Positions 25,943 through 33,995 of a DNA stretch of 64,000 nucleotides are shown here, in pieces. The notes under the pieces are model-generated. The model searched no databases, was not told the origin of the DNA, and worked only from the letters and a program-made list of their open reading frames with translations. Each line of letters begins with the position of its first letter. Within the stretch, counting starts at the first letter, position 1. The position numbers were made by a program, and so were the translations under genes. This stretch comes from JAENVU01 sp046598395 (GTDB taxonomy: Bacteria > Actinomycetota > Acidimicrobiia > IMCC26256 > JAENVU01): NCBI GenBank assembly GCA_046598395.1, contig JBKJIQ010000009.1:1-64000 (forward strand), in the 5' to 3' direction.

Positions 25943-26148
25943 ATACTGGAACGTTCGGCATTCGAGGCGCGGTCATTGAGAACCTCTGCCCGCGAAGTCG
26001 CGGGGTAGGTAGTCGGCGCCGACCTGCTGCCCGACTTCCTCCGATCCTCACCGTGTGGGCAATCATCTGGACCGTCGTCGCCATCTGGATCGCAGCCCGG
26101 GTGGTGGCCGGGGCCAGACGCCAACCCAGGGATGCGGCCTCCGGCTGA
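25939..26148 (+). CDS. Small single-helix membrane protein
   Basis: A 69-aa protein starting at an ATGA overlap with the DUF2064 gene. The first 34 residues are basic (RGVGSRRRPAAR), followed by one membrane helix (ILTVWAIIWTVVAIWIAARVV) and a short charged tail. Codon use in the second half is typical of real genes here, while the first half is less so. There is no family match that I recognise. It may be a membrane partner of the upstream sugar-transfer enzymes, or a short non-functional frame. Confidence 0.4.
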   Translation: MNTGTFGIRGAVIENLCPRSRGVGSRRRPAARLPPILTVWAIIWTVVAIWIAARVVAGARRQPRDAASG

Positions 26149-26157
26149 TCCAAACCT

Positions 26158-26173
26158 TGGGAGTGGTTACTCC
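26158..26173. promoter_or_regulatory. Putative operator in front of the MerR-type gene
   Basis: TGGGAGTGGTTACTCC contains the inverted repeat GGAGT-GGTT-ACTCC and lies 12 nt before the ATG, directly against a TATCCT -10 box (26174-26179). A closely similar site lies between menB and menE (33960-33975). The pair suggests autoregulation and control of menaquinone genes by the MerR-type protein. Confidence 0.5.
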
Positions 26174-26185
26174 TATCCTGGGAGC

Positions 26186-26980
26186 ATGCCCACCGAGCCA
26201 GAGGGAGTTTCCGCCGGCCACAACCTTCGCGTGGAAGATCTCGCCGCTGAGGTCGAGATCTCGGTTGACACCATTCGCTTCTACCAAAAGCGCGACCTCC
26301 TCGCGCCGCCACTCCGGAGCGGCCGGGTGGCCTGGTACGGGACCGAACACGTTGAGCGACTTCGCCAGATCAAGGAACTGCAGCGAGAGGGATTCACGCT
26401 CGCGATCATCCGCCGCATCCTCGATGGCGAACTCGGTGCGGTCGACCGCCCGCTCGCGGCTGCAGTCGTGGAGTCCGACACCGAGGACTTCCTCACCGTC
26501 GCAGAGCTTTCGGCGCGGGCGGGAGTCCCCGCGGCGCTGGTCGAGGCCGTCGTCGCCGAAGGCATACTGCTCCCCCGCATCCACGATGGCGCAGCGCATT
26601 TCACCACCGCCGATATCGCCGTCGTCGCAGCGGGCCTCGAACTTCTCGAAGCCGGCGTTCCGCTCTCCGCGCTGCTCGACCTGGCGCGCCAACATCACGT
26701 GGCCACGCTCAGTCTCGCGAACGCGGCCGTCGAGCTGTTCGATGAACACGTGCGCCGCCCACTGCTCGCGGCCGACCTCGGTGACGATGAACGCGCCGCG
26801 CGCCTCGTCAGCTCGTTCCGCCGATTGCTGCCCGCCACCGGAACGTTGGTCTCTCAGCACTTTCGGCGAGTGTTGCTGCGCGTCGCCCAAGAACACCTCG
26901 AAGCGGTAGGCGACCAGGACGAAATCGATGCGGCAGCCGCGGCCGGAGCGCGGCGCATCGAGGACCAGTGGCGCGAATGA
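26186..26980 (+). CDS. MerR family regulator at the head of the menaquinone cluster
   Basis: A 264-aa protein. Residues 15-80 form the MerR winged helix (LAAEVEISVDTIRFYQKRDLL, then TEHVERLRQIKELQREGFTL). Residues 95-150 look like a second, related helix-turn-helix segment (TVAELSARAGVPAALVEAVV). The C-terminal half is helical with no cysteine cluster, so it is unlikely to be a metal or redox sensor. It overlaps menG by 4 nt (ATGA) and its own promoter carries a site repeated at menB/menE. A role in controlling menaquinone synthesis is inferred from these two facts. The ATG follows a TATCCT box by 6 nt without a Shine-Dalgarno. Confidence 0.82.
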   Translation: MPTEPEGVSAGHNLRVEDLAAEVEISVDTIRFYQKRDLLAPPLRSGRVAWYGTEHVERLRQIKELQREGFTLAIIRRILDGELGAVDRPLAAAVVESDTEDFLTVAELSARAGVPAALVEAVVAEGILLPRIHDGAAHFTTADIAVVAAGLELLEAGVPLSALLDLARQHHVATLSLANAAVELFDEHVRRPLLAADLGDDERAARLVSSFRRLLPATGTLVSQHFRRVLLRVAQEHLEAVGDQDEIDAAAAAGARRIEDQWRE

Positions 26981-27663
26981 CCAGTCCCCTCCCCGCTGCC
27001 GCGGAAAAGCGCAGCACCGTGACCGCGATGTTCGACCGCGTGGCGCCGAGCTACGACCGCCTCAACCGCCTCATCTCGCTCGGCCAGGATCGTCGCTGGC
27101 GTCGCCATACGATCGAAGCCCTCGCCCTGCCCGCGGGGCTCCAGGTTCTTGATCTCGCCTGCGGTACCGGTGACCTGTGCCGGGAACTCGCCTCCGCCGA
27201 ATATCGGCCCGTGGGCATCGACCTCTCCGCGGGGATGCTCGGCCACGCACGGGTCGTCGCCCCTCTTGTCCTCGCCGACGCCTTGAGCCTCCCAGTTCGC
27301 GATGCCCACGTCGACGGGATCACCTGTGGGTTCGCGCTCAGGAACTTCACCGATCTTGACGCCTTCGCCGCCGAGTGCGTCCGCGTGCTCCGGCCCGGCG
27401 GCCGCGTGGCGTTCCTCGACGCCGCGGAACCGACGAATGCGATCATGCGGTTCGGTCACACGGCCTGGTTCCGCCACGCGGTGCCCCGCATCGGCGGGCT
27501 GCTCGGCGACGCGGCCGCGTATCGCTACCTCCCCGCGTCGACCGCCTACCTCCCTGCGCCGGCCGCGCTCGTCGATCTCTTCACGAACGCCGGCCTGACC
27601 CAAGTGCGTCGGGTCACCTTCACCGGCGGTGCCGTCCAGCTGATCACGGGAACCTTGCCGTGA
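26977..27663 (+). CDS. menG: Demethylmenaquinone methyltransferase (MenG/UbiE)
   Basis: A 228-aa SAM-dependent C-methyltransferase catalysing the last step of menaquinone synthesis. It shows the UbiE/MenG N-terminus (VTAMFDRVAPSYDRLN), the SAM motif VLDLACGTGDLC, and the family motif GFALRNFTD. Most actinobacteria have menaquinone but no ubiquinone, so MenG rather than UbiE activity is expected. It overlaps the MerR gene and the menF gene by 4 nt each, which makes one three-gene transcriptional unit. Confidence 0.93.
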   Translation: MTSPLPAAAEKRSTVTAMFDRVAPSYDRLNRLISLGQDRRWRRHTIEALALPAGLQVLDLACGTGDLCRELASAEYRPVGIDLSAGMLGHARVVAPLVLADALSLPVRDAHVDGITCGFALRNFTDLDAFAAECVRVLRPGGRVAFLDAAEPTNAIMRFGHTAWFRHAVPRIGGLLGDAAAYRYLPASTAYLPAPAALVDLFTNAGLTQVRRVTFTGGAVQLITGTLP

Positions 27664-28892
27664 CGACCGCCGAGACAGTTTCGTCATGCGCGCGCCAACT
27701 GGAGGCTCACACCGTTGCCTGCGACCCCGTCGGCTCCCTGCTCGACCGGCTCGAGCCCGACGGGTTCGGGTGGTTGCGCAACGACGTGGGGTTCGTGACC
27801 GGTGGCGTCGCGGCTCGGGTGCGCGCCGACTCGGCTGAGGCCGCCCTCGAACGCATCACCGTGGATGATCGCGTTGGCACGTCGGGTACCGGGGCGATCG
27901 CAGTCGGAAGCCTTCCGTTTCAAGGGACCAGTGCCGCGACCATGACGATTCCCGCGTGGGTCGAAGGGCGTCACGCCGACGGATCCGCATGGCGGACCGA
28001 GATCCGGCACACACCCGATGGCGCCGACGAAGGACCCATGGAACCAGTGCACCACCGAGGCCCGAACGCAACGCGGAACACCGACCCCGGGCCGATCCAA
28101 ACGCAGTGCCTCGGCGGTCGTGACGCGTGGGACCACGCCGTGCGCGCCGTCCTCCACGCGATCACCGCGGGCACCCTCACCAAGGTGGTGCTCGCCCGCT
28201 GCATCCAGGTTGATGCCGCACATCCAATCGACCCCGTATGGCTCCTCCGCCGGCTCCAGCGCCGAGAACCCGATCGGTACCTCTATGCGCACGACGGGAT
28301 CGTCGGCGCATCGCCCGAGTTGCTCGTGCGGCGCGCCGGCCGCGTGATCGCGTCACGGCCACTGGCCGGCACCGCGGCCCGACCGGAGGAACACGGGGCG
28401 TTGAGCGCAATGGCGGAATCAGGCAAGCAACGCCACGAACACACCGTGGTCGTCGACGCGATCGCCAAGACGCTCGGCTCGTTGTGTACCGACCTCGACG
28501 TTGGGTCCACCGAAATTTTGCGCCTGGCCGACGTGGCACACCTGGCCACCACGATCCGAGCGACGGCGGGCATCAAGACTCCAAGCGCACTCGGGCTCGC
28601 GCTCGCGCTGCATCCCACTCCCGCAGTGGGTGGCACCCCGAAGGATCTCGCCCTCGAATACATCGACCAATCGGAACCGTGGGGACGCGGCCGATTCGCC
28701 GGCCCCGTCGGTTGGGTTGACGCGGCGGGCGACGGGGAGTTCGCCGTCGCCTTACGTTGTGCTCAGATCGAGGGATCCCGGGCGCTCGTGCACGCGGGCG
28801 CCGGCATCGTGGTGGGCAGCGAGCCGGAAGCCGAGTGGGCCGAAATCGACGCCAAGCTCACCCCGGTCCTGCGGGCGCTCACCACTCACTGA
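27660..28892 (+). CDS. menF: Isochorismate synthase MenF
   Basis: A 410-aa chorismate-utilising enzyme that converts chorismate to isochorismate, the entry step to menaquinone. The C-terminal domain carries LTKVVLARCIQ, YLYAHDGIVGASPELLVRR, SRPLAGTAARP and the Mg-binding LHPTPAVGGTPKDLALEYI, followed by GRGRFAGPVGWVDAAGDGEFAVALR. Its own start is a GTG overlapping the menG stop (GTGA). It converges with menD and the two genes overlap by 14 nt. Isochorismate could in principle feed a siderophore, but the full men set around it argues for menaquinone. Confidence 0.93.
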   Translation: MTTAETVSSCARQLEAHTVACDPVGSLLDRLEPDGFGWLRNDVGFVTGGVAARVRADSAEAALERITVDDRVGTSGTGAIAVGSLPFQGTSAATMTIPAWVEGRHADGSAWRTEIRHTPDGADEGPMEPVHHRGPNATRNTDPGPIQTQCLGGRDAWDHAVRAVLHAITAGTLTKVVLARCIQVDAAHPIDPVWLLRRLQRREPDRYLYAHDGIVGASPELLVRRAGRVIASRPLAGTAARPEEHGALSAMAESGKQRHEHTVVVDAIAKTLGSLCTDLDVGSTEILRLADVAHLATTIRATAGIKTPSALGLALALHPTPAVGGTPKDLALEYIDQSEPWGRGRFAGPVGWVDAAGDGEFAVALRCAQIEGSRALVHAGAGIVVGSEPEAEWAEIDAKLTPVLRALTTH

Positions 28893-30609
28893 GGTTCGCG
28901 GCCACGGCTTCCCACACTTCGCGGTGGTGTTCCACGTTGCGGGCACGATGAGTCCGCACGATTACGACCGCCGGACCACCGGCGGCAACGGCCCGGGCGA
29001 CCGTGCTCACCAGATCCGCGGGAGCATCCACCGTCTCGACCGAGAACCCATGCGCGTTCGCAATCGCAGCCAGATCGACCCCGGGTGGAGTTCCAAAGAG
29101 ACGCTCGAAGTCGCACGGATAGTCGGCTTGCGGAAGGAACGAGAAGATCCCACCGCCATCGTTATCGACCACCACGAACACGATGTCGACACCGAGTCCT
29201 CGAGCGGCCAGTCGGCCACCGCCGTCGTGCAAGAAACTGAGGTCGCCCGTGAGCGCGACCACCGGCCCGTTCGACCCGAGTGCAACACCCATCGCAGTCG
29301 ACACGAACCCGTCGATCCCGTTGACTCCTCGATTCGCAATGATCCGGATGTCGGAACGCGGCCGCGCAAACCACTCCACGTCTCGCACCGGCATACTCGA
29401 GGCAACGACCAAGGTGGAGCCCGGGGCCAGCGCGTCGACCACGTCGCGAGCAGTTCGCGGTTCGGAGCACTCCGACCAACGACCCACCACCGTGTCGATC
29501 ACGTCCCGTGCACGTTGGTCGGCGGTGACCCAGTCCTGCACCCACCCCGTCCCAACCTGGCCCCCGCGCGCTTCGAGCCGCTCGGTCAACGCGCGCAGGA
29601 GCGACTCTGGGGCCGCGGCCACCACCGAGGACGCGGCGTAGACCGAATCGCCCCACCGCGGGTCGGGATCGATCAAGATCGTCTCGGTACCGATCGCGTC
29701 GAGCCATCGAGTCACGGTTGAGCTCGTGATCGGTCCTCCCACTCGGAGCGCGAGAGTGGGTTGGTGGCGCAGTGCAAACCGCTCGGCCCGCGCGAGTGCT
29801 TCGTAGCGAGCAACTGCTCCATCAATGGCGCCGAGCCCGGAAAGCGGATCCGCCACAATTGGCCAACCCGCCGCCTGGGCGAAGCGAGCGGCAGTTTCGG
29901 GCCGGACTGCGCTTCCCCATCCCGCAATCAGGAGACCGTGCGCCACGGTGCGGATCCGGTCTGCCAATGCATCCACGACGGACGCGTCGCACTCTTGATC
30001 GACTCGCACCGGCAACGGAGTCCAGGGCGCGCCGTCCAGCCGCCCCGGTGCCTCGACGAGCGGGTCACCCGTGGGCACGAGCGGCTCCCGAAATGGGAGG
30101 TTGAGGTGCACCGGACCCGGTGAAACGCCCACCGATTCGGCAATCGAGCGCGCGGCGAGGGCGCGCCACGCCGTGCCCGCTCCCGGGTAGTCCGTCGGCA
30201 CGTCCGCGTCCGAGAACCAGCGGACCGCAGTGCCGAACAGCCGCACTTGGTCGATGGTTTGCGGCGCGCCGCTCCCGCGCGCTTCCGGCGGTCGGTCGGC
30301 CGTGCACACGAGCAGCGGCACAGACCCGTGATGAGCTTCCAGCACTGCCGGGTAGAGGTTCGCGCCGGCGGTCCCCGAGGTGGTGAGCACTACCGCCGGA
30401 TGCCCGGTGGCACGGCCGAGGCCGAGCGCCAGGAACGCGGCGGCGCGCTCATCGAGGATGACGTGCGTGGTGAGTCGACCGTCATCCACGATGGCGTACG
30501 CCAAGGGCGCAGAGCGTGATCCTGGCGCGATCACGGCGTGGGTCGCACCGCATCGCACCCATTCGTCCACCAGGGTCCTGGCGAAGGCCGTGGTCGCGTC
30601 ACGCGTCAT
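28879..30609 (-). CDS. menD: MenD, SEPHCHC synthase
   Basis: A 576-aa thiamine diphosphate enzyme that adds the succinic semialdehyde unit from 2-oxoglutarate to isochorismate. Family motifs visible are VIAPGSRSAPLAYA, HVILDERAAAFLALG with the catalytic Glu, TTSGTAGANLYPAV, and the ThDP-binding ALTGDLSFLHDGGG followed by VVDNDGGGIFSFL. Length is standard. It is transcribed away from menH with only 14 nt between the two starts, and its end overlaps menF. Confidence 0.94.
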   Translation of the reverse strand: MTRDATTAFARTLVDEWVRCGATHAVIAPGSRSAPLAYAIVDDGRLTTHVILDERAAAFLALGLGRATGHPAVVLTTSGTAGANLYPAVLEAHHGSVPLLVCTADRPPEARGSGAPQTIDQVRLFGTAVRWFSDADVPTDYPGAGTAWRALAARSIAESVGVSPGPVHLNLPFREPLVPTGDPLVEAPGRLDGAPWTPLPVRVDQECDASVVDALADRIRTVAHGLLIAGWGSAVRPETAARFAQAAGWPIVADPLSGLGAIDGAVARYEALARAERFALRHQPTLALRVGGPITSSTVTRWLDAIGTETILIDPDPRWGDSVYAASSVVAAAPESLLRALTERLEARGGQVGTGWVQDWVTADQRARDVIDTVVGRWSECSEPRTARDVVDALAPGSTLVVASSMPVRDVEWFARPRSDIRIIANRGVNGIDGFVSTAMGVALGSNGPVVALTGDLSFLHDGGGRLAARGLGVDIVFVVVDNDGGGIFSFLPQADYPCDFERLFGTPPGVDLAAIANAHGFSVETVDAPADLVSTVARAVAAGGPAVVIVRTHRARNVEHHREVWEAVAANLSEW

Positions 30610-30623
30610 GGCAGCATTGCGGA

Positions 30624-31325
30624 ATGCGCATCGCGTTCATACCTGGCTTCTCGCAACCGGCCTTGGCGTGGGACCCTGTCATCGCGGCGCTGTCCCATCC
30701 CGCGCGAGTCGACGCGGAGGCGGTCGACGTTCCGCACGGCTCCGACTTTGTGATGACCGCGGCCAAGATCGGCAACCTCGCTGGTACTGCGATCTACGTG
30801 GGCTACTCGATGGGCGGACGCCTCGCGTTGCGGCTCGCGCTTGATCGCCCCGATCTCGTTCGCGCCCTCGTTCTGGTGAGCGCGGCGCCCGGGATCGACG
30901 ACCCCAGCGCACGGCGAGCGCGCGCCACCTTGGATCGTCGGCGTGTGCGAGAGATCCGCACGCTCGGCGTGCCCGCGTTCCTCGACTCGTGGCTTGCACA
31001 ACCGCTCTTCTCGACGCTCCCGCGCGACGATGCCATGCTCGAAGCGCGCCTGGCGAGCATGGACGCGCATCGCTTGGCGCATCAGATGGTCGCGCTCGGC
31101 CAGGGTGAGATGGAGCCGCTCGGCCACCGGTTGCAGGAGCTGCGGATGCCCACCACGGTGATCGTCGGCCGGGCCGACTCGCGATACGGCGAACTCGGTC
31201 GGGAGATGGTGGATCGCATCTCGGGCGCGCGCCTCGTGGAGATCGATGGCGGCCATGCGCTCCCGCTCGAGCAACCCGGCGCTGTGGCCGCTGCGGTCGC
31301 CGCGGTTCACGCCGCGACCGCGTAA
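30624..31325 (+). CDS. menH: MenH-like alpha/beta hydrolase (SHCHC synthase)
   Basis: A 233-aa alpha/beta hydrolase. The nucleophile is S62 in YVGYSMGGRLALRLAL, which matches the MenH consensus, and a C-terminal histidine lies in IDGGHALPLEQP. MenH eliminates pyruvate from SEPHCHC to give SHCHC. The assignment to MenH among many hydrolases rests on the GYSMGGRLAL motif and on its place between menD and menC. The end overlaps the convergent menC gene by 19 nt. Confidence 0.85.
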   Translation: MRIAFIPGFSQPALAWDPVIAALSHPARVDAEAVDVPHGSDFVMTAAKIGNLAGTAIYVGYSMGGRLALRLALDRPDLVRALVLVSAAPGIDDPSARRARATLDRRRVREIRTLGVPAFLDSWLAQPLFSTLPRDDAMLEARLASMDAHRLAHQMVALGQGEMEPLGHRLQELRMPTTVIVGRADSRYGELGREMVDRISGARLVEIDGGHALPLEQPGAVAAAVAAVHAATA

Positions 31326-32176
31326 CGGGCAAGCAGCTCGGCAGCCGGCCGCGGCGGAAAGGTCGTGGGGATGGTCAGCATGCCGCGGTATGGCACCAAC
31401 GGCTCCGTTGTCACATCACCCGCAATCTCGCCCAGGGTCGCCAACCCGCACGCGAACGGCAGCTCGGGTAGGGCACACGCAAGGGCCAGACCGGCTGCGA
31501 TTCCAATCGACGTCTCGTACATCGATGTCACCACCGCCGGCACACCCGCCGCGTCCGCAACTTCGAGCGCGCCGCGCACGCCACCGAGCGGTTGGACCTT
31601 CAACACGAGCACATCGGCGGCGCCAAGCTCCCGCAGCTGCAGCGCGTCCTCCACGGATCGGACGCACTCATCCGCCGCGATCAGCACGGAGACTGCTCGC
31701 CGCACCGTGGCCAGATCCTCGATCCGTGCCACGGGCTGCTCCGCGAACTCGAGGTCGTACGGGGTAAGTCGGGTGAGAATCTCGATCGCGGTAGCCACGT
31801 CCCACGCGCCGTTGGCGTCGACGCGAATCCGCATCGTCGGCCCCCCGATATCGCGGACGCGAGCGATCCGATCGATGTCCGTCGCGGGGCTGGCTCGACC
31901 AACCTTGACCTTCACCGAGGTGCAGCCGCCCAACCCGTCGATCAGATCGGTCATATCGGTGCCAATGCGGCGGGTGGCCCCGATAGAGGCGTTGACCGGG
32001 ACGCCATCACGCACGCGGTCGGGCCAGCCGATCGTCGCCGCCTCCTCGGCGGAGCGACGCGCGCGGTCCGGATCGCAGGGGTACCCCGGGAACGGCGAGC
32101 ACTCGCCCCAACCCGCGGGTCCTTCGATGAGCAGCACATCCCGCCCACCAATGCGGAGGCGATGCTCCTGCGTCAT
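31307..32176 (-). CDS. menC: o-Succinylbenzoate synthase MenC
   Basis: A 289-aa enolase-superfamily enzyme that dehydrates SHCHC to o-succinylbenzoate. Active-site residues are all present: K89 and K91 in SVKVKVG, metal ligands D120 (RVDANGAW), E146 (FAEQP) and D169 (AADE), and K193 in VLKVQPLGG. The ATG overlaps the menA stop by 4 nt. It is slightly shorter than most MenC proteins because the N-terminal capping domain is compact. Confidence 0.92.
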   Translation of the reverse strand: MTQEHRLRIGGRDVLLIEGPAGWGECSPFPGYPCDPDRARRSAEEAATIGWPDRVRDGVPVNASIGATRRIGTDMTDLIDGLGGCTSVKVKVGRASPATDIDRIARVRDIGGPTMRIRVDANGAWDVATAIEILTRLTPYDLEFAEQPVARIEDLATVRRAVSVLIAADECVRSVEDALQLRELGAADVLVLKVQPLGGVRGALEVADAAGVPAVVTSMYETSIGIAAGLALACALPELPFACGLATLGEIAGDVTTEPLVPYRGMLTIPTTFPPRPAAELLARYAVAA

Positions 32177-33042
32177 CCGACGACGAGGCCGACGGTCGTC
32201 AGCAGCGCGACCGCAAGCGTGAAGCGGACGGTTCCGATCAGCGCGGCCACGAGACCAGGCGGGTCCACTCGGGTGAGCACCGCGCGCACCGGGCCGACGG
32301 CGAGCGGCACGGCAAGGAGTCCGAGCGCGACCGGAGGCGAACCGATCGCGATCGGAACAATCGCGAGTGCTGCCCCCACGAAACACCCGACGAAGAGCCG
32401 GCGCGCGACGGGTCGACCAAATCGAACCGCGATCGTGCGCTTCCCCGATAACGCGTCGCCATCCGCATCCCGAATGTTGTTCACGAGGAGTACCGCGCAC
32501 GCGGGCAGCCCAACGACGAGCGAACCCCACCACGCGGCCGCAGGCACCGTGGCGTCTTGCACGTAGGCCGAGCCGGCGCACGCCGCGAATCCAAAGAACG
32601 CGAGCACCGCCACTTCACCCCAGCCGGCGTATCCGTAGGGGTGGCGGCCTCCGGTGTATCCCCATGCCGCCGCGATCGCGGCCACACCGAGGAGCAGCAG
32701 CCGCAGGTCCACCATGAACGCCAGAACTCCACCGGCCACCGCACCCATGCCGAGAGCAACGATCGCGGCTCGACGCACCGCGCTCGGTGACGCCAGGCCC
32801 GACGCGGTGAGCCGCATGGGGCCGCGCCGATCGGCATCCGTGCCCCGCACTCCGTCGGCATAGTCGTTCGCGTAGTTCACTCCGACCTGGAGCGCCATCG
32901 CCACCAGGAGCGCGAGTGCGAAGCGTTCCCAACGGAGCGAAGTCGCTTGGGTGGCAGCCGCGGTCCCCACCACTACCGGTGCGATCGCCAGACCCAGCGT
33001 GCGGGGCCGCGCCCCTGCGACCCACTGCGCCGCCGTGGTCAT
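32173..33042 (-). CDS. menA: MenA, 1,4-dihydroxy-2-naphthoate prenyltransferase
   Basis: A 289-aa membrane prenyltransferase of the UbiA superfamily with eight or nine helices. The first Asp-rich motif is NDYADGVRGTDADR (residues 59-72) and the second is NNIRDADGDALSGKRT. It joins the polyprenyl chain to DHNA, producing demethylmenaquinone in the membrane. The start MTTAAQW at 33042 is preferred; the frame continues to 33210 but there it reads through the end of menB. It is followed by menC with a 4-nt overlap. Confidence 0.93.
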   Translation of the reverse strand: MTTAAQWVAGARPRTLGLAIAPVVVGTAAATQATSLRWERFALALLVAMALQVGVNYANDYADGVRGTDADRRGPMRLTASGLASPSAVRRAAIVALGMGAVAGGVLAFMVDLRLLLLGVAAIAAAWGYTGGRHPYGYAGWGEVAVLAFFGFAACAGSAYVQDATVPAAAWWGSLVVGLPACAVLLVNNIRDADGDALSGKRTIAVRFGRPVARRLFVGCFVGAALAIVPIAIGSPPVALGLLAVPLAVGPVRAVLTRVDPPGLVAALIGTVRFTLAVALLTTVGLVVG

Positions 33043-33103
33043 GCCACGCCAGCAACCGTCGGTGGTCTCTCGACCATTTCCGATTCGGTCGCGGGTGATT
33101 CGA

Positions 33104-33946
33104 TCATGGACGTTTCGGGAACTGATCGAAGTCGGGGGGTCGTCGCTCCAGGTACGCGCGCTTCCCCTCCTGCGCCTCCTCGGACATGTAATACAGCAGC
33201 GTTGCATCACCCGCGAGCTGTTGGATCCCTGCGAGTCCGTCGTCGGCGGCGTTCATCGACGCCTTGATCATCCGCAGTGCGAGCGGGCTCATCCCCAGCA
33301 TCTCGCGACACCACGCGACGGTCTCCTCTTCGAGTTCCGCGAGCGGAACCACGGTGTTGACCAGACCCATGTCGAGTGCAGCCGCCGCGTCGTACTGGCG
33401 ACACAACATCCAAATCTCGCGCGCCTTCTTCTGCCCCACGGACCGCGCCAGCAAACCCGAGCCGTAGCCCCCATCGAAGGAACCGACCTTCGGACCGGTT
33501 TGGCCGAACCGAGCGTTGTCAGCGGCGATAGTCAGGTCACACACCACATGGAGCACGTGTCCGCCGCCGATCGCATAGCCGGCGACCATCGCAATGACCG
33601 GCTTGGGCAAGCGCCGGATCTGGATCTGGAGGTCGAGCACGTTCAAACGACCGATCCCATCGGCACCCACGTACCCATCGTCGCCCCGGACCCGCTGGTC
33701 CCCACCCGAACAGAACGCGTCCGGTCCCTCACCGGTCAGAACAATCACCCCGATGGTCGGATCGTCGCGCGCGATTTCGAACGCGTCGCGTAGTTCGAAG
33801 AGCGTCTGGGGCCGGAAGGCGTTGCGCACTTCGGGGCGACAGATCGTGATCTTGGCGATGCCATCGGACACCTCGGACCGGATGTCTTCGAACGGGCGGT
33901 CGATGGGGACCCAGGCGGCACCAGGTCGAATCGGGTTCGTAGTCAC
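33104..33946 (-). CDS. menB: MenB, DHNA-CoA synthase
   Basis: A 280-aa crotonase-family enzyme that closes the second ring of o-succinylbenzoyl-CoA. It is recognised by FCSGGDQRVRG, GQTGPKVGSFDGGYGS, YDAAAALDMGLVN and the C-terminal ERRPPDFDQFPKRP, all diagnostic for MenB rather than ordinary enoyl-CoA hydratases. The GTG at 33946 is preceded by GGAGGACC. The putative MerR-type operator lies 14-29 nt upstream of this start. Confidence 0.95.
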   Translation of the reverse strand: MTTNPIRPGAAWVPIDRPFEDIRSEVSDGIAKITICRPEVRNAFRPQTLFELRDAFEIARDDPTIGVIVLTGEGPDAFCSGGDQRVRGDDGYVGADGIGRLNVLDLQIQIRRLPKPVIAMVAGYAIGGGHVLHVVCDLTIAADNARFGQTGPKVGSFDGGYGSGLLARSVGQKKAREIWMLCRQYDAAAALDMGLVNTVVPLAELEEETVAWCREMLGMSPLALRMIKASMNAADDGLAGIQQLAGDATLLYYMSEEAQEGKRAYLERRPPDFDQFPKRP

Positions 33947-33959
33947 GGTCCTCCAACTC

Positions 33960-33975
33960 TGGGAGCAATCACTCC
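33960..33975. promoter_or_regulatory. Putative shared operator between menB and menE
   Basis: TGGGAGCAATCACTCC has 12 of 16 positions identical to the site in front of the MerR-type gene (26158-26173), and all four differences are transitions. It lies between the divergent starts of menB (33946) and menE (33996), so one bound protein could control both. Confidence 0.5.
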
Positions 33976-33995
33976 AATCGTTACGCTATCCAGCG

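Noticed and set aside
26174..26179. A classical MerR promoter with 19-20 nt between -35 and -10 around the operator
   Set aside because: The TTGGGA at 26157 is only 11 nt from TATCCT, too short for a MerR-twisted promoter. The site can only be called a putative operator.
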